Below the pieces are notes generated by a model. The model had not been told where the DNA came from. It made no database searches and worked only from the letters and a program-made list of their open reading frames with translations. Below are positions 1 through 7,730 of a stretch of 64,000 nucleotides of DNA, piece after piece. Each line of letters starts with the position of its first letter. The first letter of the stretch is position 1. The position numbers were made by a program, and so were the translations under genes. The stretch spans positions 186,001 through 250,000 of the forward strand of contig CAWCPZ010000007.1 in NCBI GenBank assembly GCA_963797635.1, written 5' to 3'. The DNA comes from JAOUEA01 sp963797635 (GTDB taxonomy: Bacteria; Actinomycetota; UBA4738; HRBIN12).

Positions 1-190
1 TCAGCTTGAGCAGAGTGGGTGCAGCATGGGCAACCGATCGTCGAAGGGGCCATTCGTCAGGTGGATCTCGGGACGTAGTCGCTCATGCGTCCGGAACGAA
101 GCCCCGGGCACACACCCTGGACCAGCGATACGCAAGCATCGGTCAGCGAAGGTGGGTGTGCGGGTACCAGCCACCCCGGCGACCGGGGGC
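1..190. other. Window edge, no supported gene
   Basis: No reading frame here has a recognisable product or a convincing ribosome binding site. The open frames running through it on the plus strand are antisense to the better supported minus-strand gene that ends at 191. It is probably intergenic or the 3' flank of a gene outside the window. Confidence 0.4.
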
Positions 191-835
191 CTAGTCGATA
201 GTCACGCTCTCGGCTTCAACGATAGGGCTGTGCATCTGCCTGGCTGCGATCACCAGGCCAGCCAGCCATCCTGGGGCGCGACCGCGGAAAGGTGGTGCGA
301 TGCCGCCGGTTTCCAGACCGCCGCGGGCGAGCAACCAGGCGACCAGCGAGTTCGAGTTCCACATGTCTCCCGTATGCAGTTCATCCCGCCCCCAGGTGGC
401 GGTCGGAAAGCTGGGCACCAGCTCCAGCATCCGCTGTGCGCTGACGGCATCCAAGCTCATCCGCTCTGGGCTGGCCACCGCCTCAGCCACGTCGGGGATG
501 ATGCCGTTGCGCCACCGTCGGACCTCGTAGCGGAAGAGCCGTGAGCGGCCGAGCACCGGCAGGCCAACAGGGCCGGTTGAAACCACACCTCGGTCGACCT
601 GCCCGTTGCCCCACAACGGAGCCATCTCGATCACGAAGCGGTCTGCGTCCAGTTGCACCACTAACGCCGAGTGGTAGAGGTCGCACGCCTGGCGTCGCTC
701 GTGGCGGGCAACGAGGGCCTCGTAGACCCGGCCGTTCCACGAAACACAATGGGATGCGTCCCCGGCGCCCAACGGCAACCAATACAGGTCCACCCAGGCA
801 TGGTGCTTCTTGGCCGCCTCTTGTCGTGCTCCCAT
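191..835 (-). CDS. Conserved hypothetical protein (214 aa)
   Basis: Soluble 214-residue protein with no signal peptide or membrane segment. It contains YHSALVVQ near residue 55, RYEVRRWRNG near 102, WGRDELHTG near 149 and WNSNSLVAWLL near 158. From memory these motifs match a conserved actinobacterial family of unknown function. The His in a beta strand followed later by a polar helix is reminiscent of permuted papain-fold (NlpC/P60-like) proteins, but the position expected for a catalytic Cys reads Asn-Ser-Asn-Ser, so hydrolase activity cannot be claimed. The ATG at 835 is preceded by a good GGAGG-type ribosome binding site. It may be co-transcribed with the small minus-strand gene upstream (882-1121). 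Product class uncertain; gene call fairly sure. Confidence 0.7.
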   Translation of the reverse strand: MGARQEAAKKHHAWVDLYWLPLGAGDASHCVSWNGRVYEALVARHERRQACDLYHSALVVQLDADRFVIEMAPLWGNGQVDRGVVSTGPVGLPVLGRSRLFRYEVRRWRNGIIPDVAEAVASPERMSLDAVSAQRMLELVPSFPTATWGRDELHTGDMWNSNSLVAWLLARGGLETGGIAPPFRGRAPGWLAGLVIAARQMHSPIVEAESVTID

Positions 836-881
836 CTCGCTCCACCTCCCCGATGATCGGGCCGTTGCGTGGAGAAATCCA

Positions 882-1121
882 TCAGTTCACGACCCCTGCG
901 ACCACCCCGACAGATCGAAGCGTCTTCAAGAAGTCGAGGAGCGATGGGTCATCACGATCCACGCCGCAGCACGGGCCGAGGACGAAGGTAACCAGCGATG
1001 CTCCTTCATCCAATTCGGGTTCAAGGTCGCGTCTGAGCTCCTCCCAGTTCGGCGGAAGCACGTCCGGTAGTGCGACCCGAACGTAGGGACCGATCGCTGT
1101 GATCTCAGTCGTCTCGCGCAT
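882..1121 (-). CDS. Small hypothetical protein (79 aa)
   Basis: 79-residue acidic protein. The ATG at 1121 has a clear AAAGGAG ribosome binding site 6 nt upstream, which is the main support for the gene. The pattern of short beta strands and a LLDFLKTLRSVG helix is loosely STAS-like (anti-sigma antagonist fold), but no phosphorylatable Ser motif is evident, so no function is assigned. It lies 46 bp upstream of the 214-aa gene on the same strand, compatible with one transcript. The 295 bp between this gene and the divergent gene at 1417 hold no other supported feature. Confidence 0.55.
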   Translation of the reverse strand: MRETTEITAIGPYVRVALPDVLPPNWEELRRDLEPELDEGASLVTFVLGPCCGVDRDDPSLLDFLKTLRSVGVVAGVVN

Positions 1122-1416
1122 GTGTCAGCTCCTTTCCCTCTCAGTCTCCGTGTGGGGAAGTCAGGTTCCGAGGGCCGAACGGCCCGGGCGTTTGGGGGCC
1201 GGCCGGCACGCTCGTCGCGGACCGCCCCGCGACACACTTCCGGTGGGGACGAGTGCACCCGCGTTCGTAGGGGGAGGAGTCGATCATGGAGAGAAGGACC
1301 TGGGATCGAGTCGTCAGCATTCAAGCCTCGCCGGCCACCTAGGTGCGGTCGTCCTGTGACGACGAACCTGATCTGACCATCGTTGCGAGGGCCGGAACCG
1401 CCAAGGAGGGAACGAG

Positions 1417-2133
1417 ATGCGAACGATGCGAATGATCGGCCTGGTTGTTCTCGGCTGCGTGGTGGTGGGAGTCGGTGCGGTGGCTGGGCTACTCCTGTGG
1501 CTGGGCGCGCAGCTCGGGATCGGCGTCGGGATCGGCGTCGGCCTGCTTGTGATCGGCGCCTATCTCACTGTGATCGGCCCGTGGCAACGCCGGTGGGGGG
1601 CGACCGATCAAGAGGTCCAAGGAGCCATGCCTGGCGACGAGCTGCTACGGGCGGACGCTCCGACCACGACCCGTGGCATCACGATCGATGCCTCCTCCGA
1701 GGAGGTGTTCCGCTGGCTACTGCAGATCGGATACGGGCGCGGTGGTTGGTACAGCTACGACTGGATCGACAACGATGGAAGACCGAGCGTGGACCGGATC
1801 GATCCGGATCTGCAGCGACTCGCGGTGGGTGACCGTATCGAGATGCTGCCCGGCATGGGCCCGATCGTCCGCGAGATCGAACCCAACGAACATATCCTCA
1901 GCGCCGGCGATACCGACTCCTGGTGTCTCCTGGTGGCTCCCCTAGAGGGAGGAGGCACACGTCTGATCAGCCGTTGGCGACAGGACTGGCCGAAGACAGC
2001 CGGCACGAAGGTATGGATCGCGCTAGCGGATCCTGGCGCCTTCGTGATGGAGCAGAAGATGCTTCGAAGCATCCGACATCTGGCCGAGCAGGCCGATGCC
2101 GAAACGACGGGATCCTTCACACGGGACGGCTAG
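1417..2133 (+). CDS. Membrane-anchored SRPBCC (START-like) domain protein
   Basis: 238 residues. The first ~55 form two hydrophobic segments (about 6-28 and 33-55), so the protein is membrane-anchored. The remainder is a SRPBCC/polyketide-cyclase-like domain: TTTRGITIDASSEEVFRWLL (from about 83) is the typical opening, followed by the GGWYSYDWIDN block and a C-terminal helix containing MLRSIRHLAEQ. This matches a frequent actinobacterial membrane SRPBCC protein of unknown ligand. The start is supported by AAGGAGGGAACGAG just upstream of the ATG. It stands alone on this strand and diverges from the genes ending at 191. Substrate and role cannot be read from the sequence. Confidence 0.75.
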   Translation: MRTMRMIGLVVLGCVVVGVGAVAGLLLWLGAQLGIGVGIGVGLLVIGAYLTVIGPWQRRWGATDQEVQGAMPGDELLRADAPTTTRGITIDASSEEVFRWLLQIGYGRGGWYSYDWIDNDGRPSVDRIDPDLQRLAVGDRIEMLPGMGPIVREIEPNEHILSAGDTDSWCLLVAPLEGGGTRLISRWRQDWPKTAGTKVWIALADPGAFVMEQKMLRSIRHLAEQADAETTGSFTRDG

Positions 2134-2341
2134 TCCTGACGGGCCCGAATGGTTCGGGGTCGTTCGGCCCTCTCGTAGCTCCGCGACGGGGCTGACCAAT
2201 GAGGGGGAAGGTCCGACCGGTGAGTCGAGCGGTGAGATGGAGGGCTTCTATGTCTGCTTGCGTGGTAGATGGCGGCCGAGGCGGGCTCGAGATCACTGGC
2301 CGAAGTGCCCGAACCCTTCGGCTCCACCCTGCGGATTCCGG

Positions 2342-2632
2342 TCACCCTTCCTTGCGGTGAAGGGCGGCGATCTCCTTCGAGATCTCCTTCTCGGTGGGCA
2401 CCTGCTGTCCGTAGGTGTCCCAGGCGTGGAAGACCAGGCCGATCCCCCAGCCCATGATCGGAAAGACGGGCCAGAAGAACGCCGTGTTCGTGGCGGCCCA
2501 GATCCCGACCAGTGACGCGTTGACGAGCACGTAGGCGAGCAGGTCGGCTTTGAAGTCCCGCTTCTTCTTCAACCGCTCCACGGCTCGCTCTCGCATGTCC
2601 GTGCTGTCCGCGTTGTCCATCTTCGTCTGCAT
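2342..2632 (-). CDS. 2TM domain-containing protein
   Basis: 96 residues with a basic, charged N-terminus (MRERAVERLKKKRDFKADLL) and two hydrophobic segments, about 34-50 and 53-70, separated by a short turn rich in aromatic residues, then a polar tail (KEISKEIAALHRKEG). This is the layout of the small 2TM family sometimes found fused to histidine kinases. The ATG at 2632 is chosen because GGAGGTG sits 6 nt upstream; a longer in-frame extension to 2782 has no family resemblance. The 250 bp on either side contain no supported gene. Confidence 0.7.
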   Translation of the reverse strand: MQTKMDNADSTDMRERAVERLKKKRDFKADLLAYVLVNASLVGIWAATNTAFFWPVFPIMGWGIGLVFHAWDTYGQQVPTEKEISKEIAALHRKEG

Positions 2633-2889
2633 CCTTCTCACCTCCATCCCCATACTGCTCCGGCTCCGAGATCCGCCCTGGGGTCTTTCCGCCCGCTGAC
2701 CAAGGGACCATCGGAGCAGCCGCGCCGGAAGATCGACGCCTGGATCGAAACCGGCGAGGAGCCCTAGGTCCCGACCCAACACTCGGACAAGTGATCTGCA
2801 CCCGCGGCAACTCCGGGCTGAAGATCTTCAACCGCCAGGGTTTCGTGATGGATGGCGAGCGTGGAACCCGAAGCGGATCGCCTTCACGT

Positions 2890-3484
2890 TCAGCTGGTCG
2901 AAGCGGGCTCAGGATCCTTCGCGGCGACCGCCCGAGCGGGGACCGGGCGCTCCGCCCGGGGCGGACGGTAGCCGTAGGTCAGGCCCCGCACGATCGTGAG
3001 GAACACGACCGAGAGGCCGGTGATCGCATACATCGCGGCCATCCACGGCCGGTTCGTGTCCGAGCCCGCGAACACGCCGTGTCCCAGCGCCAGGGCGAAG
3101 GCGGGCACGGCCGCCAGGTGGATCGCCCGCCACAGCCGCACACCGATCGGCTTGCGCAACCACGAGCTCGACCATGATCACCACCATGGCGAACATCGCC
3201 GCGATCCCCAAGGCGATCGGGATCGGACGATACGTCGAGCGCAGCGGCAGGATCAGGTCGAGCGGCGCGAACGGCATGAACCCGTCGATCAGCAACAGCG
3301 CCAGGTGGACGCCGAGCAGGACCAGGCCCGTCGTCGCCACGAACTGGTGGAACAGGTTGGACGAGACCTTGGAGACCCGCTTGGAGATGATCGAGGTGGT
3401 CGCCACCAGCCCCCAGGCAACCGCCAGGTAGAGCATGAGGTACGCGCCGATCCCGGCGGCACGCAGCAGGTTCCAGTTGGTCAC
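2890..3484 (-). CDS. Ferric reductase-like transmembrane protein (frameshifted)
   Basis: Integral membrane protein, about 197 residues if repaired, with roughly six hydrophobic helices and spaced histidines (LFHQFVATTGLVLLGVHLAL, WRAIHLAAVPAFALALGHG) typical of the haem-binding ferric-reductase-like domain. The reading frame is broken by one extra base between about 3160 and 3172: the first part runs from GTG 3484, the second continues in another frame to the stop at 2890. The GTG start overlaps the apbE stop by 4 nt (GTGA), implying translational coupling. In family context it would pass electrons through a haem b pair, probably to or from a flavin protein made by the neighbouring ApbE system. 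The break is most likely a consensus error. Confidence 0.7.
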
Positions 3485-4383
3485 GGGCTCATCTCCTGGT
3501 CGAAGCTCACGATGACGTCGCCGCTGGAGACGACGAGGGCGCACGGAAGCTGCGTGGCGGCGTCGGGCCCGCGCAACAGCGCCCAGGTGGCCAGCACCTC
3601 GGCCTCGGCGCACGTCGGCGCCCAGACGGTGGCCTGCACGGTGTCGGATCGCAACGGCGCACCCGACCGGGGGTCGATCACGTGGTGGAGGCCCGGACCC
3701 CACGAGCGCTTGGCGACCGACGAGGTGGCCAACGCCCCTCGGTCCAGTCGGAGCGTGGCCATCGATCCTTCGAGGGTCTCCGGGTCTTCGATGGGGATCT
3801 CCAGCAAGGGAGCGTCACCCACGATCGCGAGGTCGCCACCCGCGGCGACCAGCGCCCACGCGAGACCGGCATCGAGTGCGCCCGCGGCGGCGAGGTCCGC
3901 GGTCCACCCCTTGGCGATGCCGCCGAGGTCCAGGCCCACCCCGGGCGGCAGCCGGACGGCGCCGGGCCGCACCTCGACCTCGTTCCAGCGTCCGCACGGC
4001 TCGGGGGGATGGAGCGCTCCTCGCGCCCCGGCCAGGACCTCGTCGAAGTCCCGGTCGTAGCCCGCGGCCATCACGGCATGCAACGCGGTCGGGTCGAACA
4101 GCCCACCCGTCGCAGACGCCTGGTCGAGGGCGAGCCGGACGACGCGTTCGAACGGAGTCGACACCGGCACCCACCGGCCGGCGAGGCGGTTCACGGCGGT
4201 GAGCTCGCTGTCGTCGCGGAACCGGGAGAACCGTCGCTCCTCGGTTTCGAACACGCGCCGGATCGCGGCGAACGCCTCGTCGAAGGCGTCGTCGTCCGGC
4301 CCGTAGAGGGACACCTCGGTGCCCATCGCTCGGAACGTGTCGCGACGGCGTGCCTCGGCTCGCAAGGTCGTGATCGGCTGCAT
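3481..4383 (-). CDS. apbE: FAD:protein FMN transferase (ApbE family)
   Basis: 300 residues, the usual family length. Motifs: FRAMGTEVSLYG at the start, EERRFSRFRDDSELTAVNR near 50, VGLDLGGIAKGWTADLA near 143, ALVAAGGDLAIVG near 170 and the Thr/Ser-rich ALATSSVAKRSW with HHVIDPRSG near 225. ApbE enzymes attach FMN covalently to Thr/Ser of target proteins, using FAD and a divalent metal, usually outside the cytoplasm. No signal peptide is visible, so the site of action is uncertain. The start at 4383 is 3 bp past the stop of the upstream gene; a much longer N-terminal extension on this frame is low-complexity read-through antisense to nothing known and is rejected. It is the middle gene of a three-gene operon. 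Confidence 0.88.
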   Translation of the reverse strand: MQPITTLRAEARRRDTFRAMGTEVSLYGPDDDAFDEAFAAIRRVFETEERRFSRFRDDSELTAVNRLAGRWVPVSTPFERVVRLALDQASATGGLFDPTALHAVMAAGYDRDFDEVLAGARGALHPPEPCGRWNEVEVRPGAVRLPPGVGLDLGGIAKGWTADLAAAGALDAGLAWALVAAGGDLAIVGDAPLLEIPIEDPETLEGSMATLRLDRGALATSSVAKRSWGPGLHHVIDPRSGAPLRSDTVQATVWAPTCAEAEVLATWALLRGPDAATQLPCALVVSSGDVIVSFDQEMSP

Positions 4384-4385
4384 CG

Positions 4386-5180
4386 CTACGAACCCGACGT
4401 GGGTGGTGGGGGTGGCGGAGGCGGCGGCGGGGCCGTGGTGGTTCCGCCGCTGGACGACGTGGTACCGCCGGTGGAGGAACCACCGCCCGTTGACGTCGTC
4501 GGCACGTAGGTCACCGGCGCGGTGACCACAGGGTCCACGACCACCACGCGCCGGGTCACCTTGCGGACGATGACCCGCTGACGCGGCGGCTTCTGCCGGT
4601 TCGAGGGGCCGGTCGCGTTCGCCGCCGAAGGCTTCGGAGCCGCGCCCAGGATCCCGAACCCCGCGAGGAACGTGGCCGCGCCGGTCACCCATGCGAGTGC
4701 CCGGACGCGGCCCTTGCTCCACCGCTTGGGCTTCGCGGAAGGACGGTGCTCCGTCATGAGGCCGTCCGGTCGTCGCTCGCCATGGTCGTCGCCGCCGTGG
4801 CCCCCGTGGTCGTCGTGGCCGTGGCCGTGGTCGTCGTCGGACTCGTCCGAGTCGTCGCTTCCGTGATCGCCGTGGTCTTCGCCATAGTCGTCGTCGTCGC
4901 CATCGCTGCCGTGGTCATCGTCGGTCGAACCGGCCACCGAGCCGGCGGAGCTCGAACCCGACGTGCCGGTTCCGGTCGCCGGCGTGGCGGAGCCCCGCTT
5001 GTGCACGGTCACCGTGTGCTTCACGGTCTTGACGATCGGCGCGGCCGTCTGGCGGCGCTCGGCGCGGGGGGTGGCTTCGCTCGGTGTCGGTCCCGTGAGT
5101 CCGATCGACATCGCCACGCCACCCACGATCAGTGTCAGCACCAGGCCGGCGGCCATCAACATCGCGGAACGCTTGTTCAT
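4386..5180 (-). CDS. Low-complexity Asp/His/Gly-rich membrane protein, possibly two fused genes
   Basis: 264 residues read as one frame. The N-terminus MNKRSAMLMAAGLVLTLIVG is a signal peptide or anchor; residues about 85-140 are a run of Asp, His, Ser and Gly that could bind metal ions or Ca2+. From about residue 142 (ATG 4757) a second unit begins with its own basic N-terminus, a membrane segment (LAWVTGAATFLAGFGILG), the VIVRKVTRRVVVVDP stretch and a Ser/Thr/Gly/Pro-rich tail ending in a proline run. In another frame a TGA overlaps ATG 4757 as ATGA, so the true arrangement may be two coupled genes joined here by a one-base error. An AGGAG site precedes ATG 5180. It heads the ApbE/ferric-reductase operon and may be an electron-transfer partner, but no classical FMN_bind flavinylation motif was found. 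Confidence 0.6.
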   Translation of the reverse strand: MNKRSAMLMAAGLVLTLIVGGVAMSIGLTGPTPSEATPRAERRQTAAPIVKTVKHTVTVHKRGSATPATGTGTSGSSSAGSVAGSTDDDHGSDGDDDDYGEDHGDHGSDDSDESDDDHGHGHDDHGGHGGDDHGERRPDGLMTEHRPSAKPKRWSKGRVRALAWVTGAATFLAGFGILGAAPKPSAANATGPSNRQKPPRQRVIVRKVTRRVVVVDPVVTAPVTYVPTTSTGGGSSTGGTTSSSGGTTTAPPPPPPPPPPTSGS

Positions 5181-5333
5181 CCCATGCTCCTCGTCGTCGG
5201 TTCTTCTCGCACCGACCACGCTAGGCAGCGGCGTGCTAGGGCTTGGGCAAACGAGGGTTAAGGGGGCGGAAACTCTCTGCAGTGCAGTGGGACCTCTGGA
5301 GGCCCGAACGAGGAGGAGGCCAGGAGGAGCGGA

Positions 5334-6062
5334 CTAGACCAGGGTCAGGTCCGCCGTCTTCACGGGTTCGCCCGACGGACTCGACGGACAATCTGCCGGT
5401 TCGGCGGTGACGGCCATCGCCTCGGTGCCTTCGAGGCTCGCGTCGACCGACAGCGCGACCTGCCCATCCTGGGGGCGGAAGCACCCGCCGGACACCGGCG
5501 TGCCGTCCTGGATCATCCAGATCTCATAGACCTTGTCCTGACCCGGATCCGGCAGGTCGGAACCCCACAGCACCGCGCCCGACTCACCCGGCGTGAACGC
5601 CACCGCGAGTTCGCCTTCCCCGCTGCCCGAGAACGCGACCAGCCGCTGGGTCGTGGACGCACCGGCGATCGCCGTGGTGCGGTCGACTCGGATGACGGCG
5701 ACGGCCACCAGGAGCACGGCGATGACGGCCGCGACCCCCACGGCCGCCTGCCAACCGCGAACGCGCCGCTGGCGGCGTTCTCCGAGGTCGTCCACGGTGG
5801 TCGCGGGCTCAGGCGCCACGACAGGAGAGGCGGGGGACTCGGCCAGGATGCGATCGGCCATGGCGTCATCGACCGGCATCGGTTCGAGCGAGAACGCGAG
5901 GCGGCCGGCCGTCTCGGAGAACTCGGCCTCGAGCCGCGCGCACTCCTCGCAGTCGCCGTGTGATGCGCGTTCGGCGGCGAGGGTCTGCACGTCGTCGCCG
6001 TCGAGCCCACCCAGGGCCTGGACGGCGAGGAGCTCCTCGATCGTGGTGTGGTCGCGGGTCAT
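5334..6062 (-). CDS. Anti-sigma factor, RskA-like
   Basis: 242 residues. An N-terminal cytoplasmic domain has a zinc-finger-like HGDCEECARLEAEF (His-x3-Cys-x2-Cys, about residues 35-48) that binds the partner sigma factor. One membrane helix follows (about 106-124, VGVAAVIAVLLVAVAVI), then an extracytoplasmic RskA C-terminal domain with VLWGSDLPDPGQDKVYEIWM and a closing AVTAEPA region. It overlaps the sigma gene by ATGA, the standard coupling of an ECF sigma with its membrane anti-sigma. Signal-dependent release, probably by regulated proteolysis as in mycobacterial SigK/RskA, is inferred from the family. Confidence 0.88.
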   Translation of the reverse strand: MTRDHTTIEELLAVQALGGLDGDDVQTLAAERASHGDCEECARLEAEFSETAGRLAFSLEPMPVDDAMADRILAESPASPVVAPEPATTVDDLGERRQRRVRGWQAAVGVAAVIAVLLVAVAVIRVDRTTAIAGASTTQRLVAFSGSGEGELAVAFTPGESGAVLWGSDLPDPGQDKVYEIWMIQDGTPVSGGCFRPQDGQVALSVDASLEGTEAMAVTAEPADCPSSPSGEPVKTADLTLV

Positions 6063-6631
6063 CGTTCGATCCCTTCGAGCGACGCCCGCATGCGGCGCAT
6101 CCCGAGGAGGGTGCGGGACTTCACCGTGCCCAGCGGCAGTCCGGTCCGCTCGGCGATCTGCGACTGGGACATGCCTTCGAAGTACATCAAGGTCAGGACG
6201 TCTCGCTGCTCGGCGGGCAGCTCGTCGAGGGCGGCACGGACGATCCGGCGCTCCTCGGGCAGGCCCACCTGTTGGACGACCTCGTCGGCGTGGTCGACCT
6301 GCTCCTGCATCGCCTCGGGGATCGAATCCTCGGCCCGGCGGCGGTAGGACTCCTCGCGGCGAACCAGGTCGACGGCGCGGTGGTGGACCATGCCCATGAG
6401 CCAGGACTTCACCGAGCCTCGCTCGGCGTCGTAGCCCTCCGGGTTCCTCCAGACCGCCATGAACGCTTCCTGCACGATCTCCTCCGCGAGATGCGATTGC
6501 CGCACGACCCGCTGCGCGAGGGCCTTGGCCGTGGGCGCGTACCGCGCGAACAAGCCGCGGAACGCGTCCTCGTCGCGATCACGGAGGCGGAGCAGCAGGT
6601 CGCGATCGCGCGCCTCGGAGATATCGATCAT
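6059..6631 (-). CDS. ECF RNA polymerase sigma factor (SigK-like)
   Basis: 190 residues. Region 2 is DEDAFRGLFARYAPTAKALA through AEEIVQEAFMAVWRNPEGYD (about 20-70); region 4 is LDELPAEQRDVLTLMYFEGM plus the helix-turn-helix SQSQIAERTGLPLGTVKSRT (about 140-180). The 4-nt overlap with the RskA-like anti-sigma makes the functional assignment firm. The ATG at 6631 is used; a GTG two codons upstream has a slightly better spaced AGGAG and may be the true start. The pair is probably autoregulated, though no confident ECF promoter could be identified. Confidence 0.9.
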   Translation of the reverse strand: MIDISEARDRDLLLRLRDRDEDAFRGLFARYAPTAKALAQRVVRQSHLAEEIVQEAFMAVWRNPEGYDAERGSVKSWLMGMVHHRAVDLVRREESYRRRAEDSIPEAMQEQVDHADEVVQQVGLPEERRIVRAALDELPAEQRDVLTLMYFEGMSQSQIAERTGLPLGTVKSRTLLGMRRMRASLEGIER

Positions 6632-6737
6632 CCCCACCGACTCGCTCCTGACCAGCAACGACGTCCCCTGTTCCCACCGCGGCCCTTCGGCGTTCGTCCC
6701 GGATGCGGGCGTTCTGTCGCGGGGTATTCGCAGCGCA

Positions 6738-7661
6738 TCAGGCCTTGGATGACCCCTCCGGGCGTTGATCGCCCAGGCGGCGGCCGGCCGTCTCGAGGAT
6801 CTGCGACAGGGTGGCGGGTTCCTCCGGGTCGTACAGGGCACTGCCGACCGACAGCGAGAGCGAACGTGGGGACTGCCGGTCCGTGTCGTGCACCGCGATC
6901 GCTTCCACCAGGCGGGACAACACGAGCGTCTCCGCGCCCACCGCGTCGCCGGTGAGCAGCACGGCGAAGGTGTCCTCCGTGATCCTGGCGGGGACGTCGG
7001 CGTCACGGACGGCTTCGAGCAGCACGTTGGCCGCCTCGCGCACCAGGACCTCGGCCTCTTCCGGACTTCCGGCCCGGGCGGCCTGCAGCCCGTCGAGGCG
7101 CATGAACACGAAGACCACCTGGGTCTTGGCGCGGTCGGCCATCCGGAGATGGTGCTCGGCGATCGGCGCGAACCCGCGCAGGTTGGGCAGGCCGGTGATC
7201 TCGTCGGTGGTGGACAGCTCACGGCGCAGTCGTCGTTGCGCGATCGCGTACCGGATCGCTCGCGAGAGGAACCCGTCGGGGATCGAGCCACGGACCAGGT
7301 GATCCTCGGCGCCGCCGTGCAGGGCCACCGCGCCGTCGGCTTCACGGTCCGGATCGGTCACGACCAGGACCGCCGCCTCGGGCGCTCGGGCCCTCAGGGC
7401 GCCGAGCACCTCCAGCGGACCGGAGCCCTCGAGCGCGATGAGCACGGCATCGGCCCCCCGGTGCTCGTCCAGGCCTTCGATGTCGCCCGTTCGTTGCACA
7501 TCGAAGCCTTCTTCTCCTGCGAGTTCCTCGCTGAGGCTGTCTTCCAGCCCGACGAGCACCACGGTGACGACGTCGATGGGTCTGCCCTCCGGTCCATTCG
7601 GCTGTTGCGTGGGCGGATTATCCCATCCGAGCAGGGCAGATACGTGCGAGGGCGGCGTCAT
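6738..7661 (-). CDS. Degenerate receiver-like plus GGDEF domain protein
   Basis: About 307 residues from ATG 7661 (start uncertain; GTG codons near 7562 are alternatives). The N-terminal ~130 residues resemble a response-regulator receiver (VVTVVLVGLEDSL, ADAVLIALEG, AAVLVVTDPDREADGAVALHGGAEDHLVRG) but the phospho-acceptor Asp is not apparent. A linker helix (RAIRYAIAQRRLRREL) leads to a diguanylate-cyclase fold beginning TDEITGLPNLRGF, in which the signature position reads TEDTF instead of GGDEF. It is therefore unlikely to make cyclic di-GMP and may act as a binding or scaffold protein. It is divergent from the LCP gene, with 69 bp between them. Confidence 0.75.
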   Translation of the reverse strand: MTPPSHVSALLGWDNPPTQQPNGPEGRPIDVVTVVLVGLEDSLSEELAGEEGFDVQRTGDIEGLDEHRGADAVLIALEGSGPLEVLGALRARAPEAAVLVVTDPDREADGAVALHGGAEDHLVRGSIPDGFLSRAIRYAIAQRRLRRELSTTDEITGLPNLRGFAPIAEHHLRMADRAKTQVVFVFMRLDGLQAARAGSPEEAEVLVREAANVLLEAVRDADVPARITEDTFAVLLTGDAVGAETLVLSRLVEAIAVHDTDRQSPRSLSLSVGSALYDPEEPATLSQILETAGRRLGDQRPEGSSKA

Positions 7662-7717
7662 CGTTCCGCCACAGGAACAACACGGCCACGGGGGAGCCTC
7701 CACAGAGGCTGCGCCGG

Positions 7718-7723
7718 TACGCT
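7718..7723 (+). promoter_or_regulatory. Leaderless -10 element (TACGCT) for the LCP gene
   Basis: TACGCT lies 7 nt upstream of ATG 7731 with no Shine-Dalgarno sequence between, the arrangement of a leaderless actinobacterial transcript. No clear -35 was identified. Confidence 0.5.
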
Positions 7724-7730
7724 TGGCGCC

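Noticed and set aside
26..544. 172-codon plus-strand frame at the start of the window
   Set aside because: It is antisense to the conserved 214-aa gene, has no ribosome site and no recognisable motif.
2633..2889. Possible acetyltransferase remnant (GLKIFNRQGFVMDGERG) on the plus strand
   Set aside because: A faint resemblance to a GNAT ending only; no start, no motif A and no flanking support.
4384..4722. N-terminal extension of apbE beyond ATG 4383
   Set aside because: The extension overlaps the upstream gene in another frame, is low-complexity and does not match the ApbE family; the ATG at 4383 directly follows the upstream stop.
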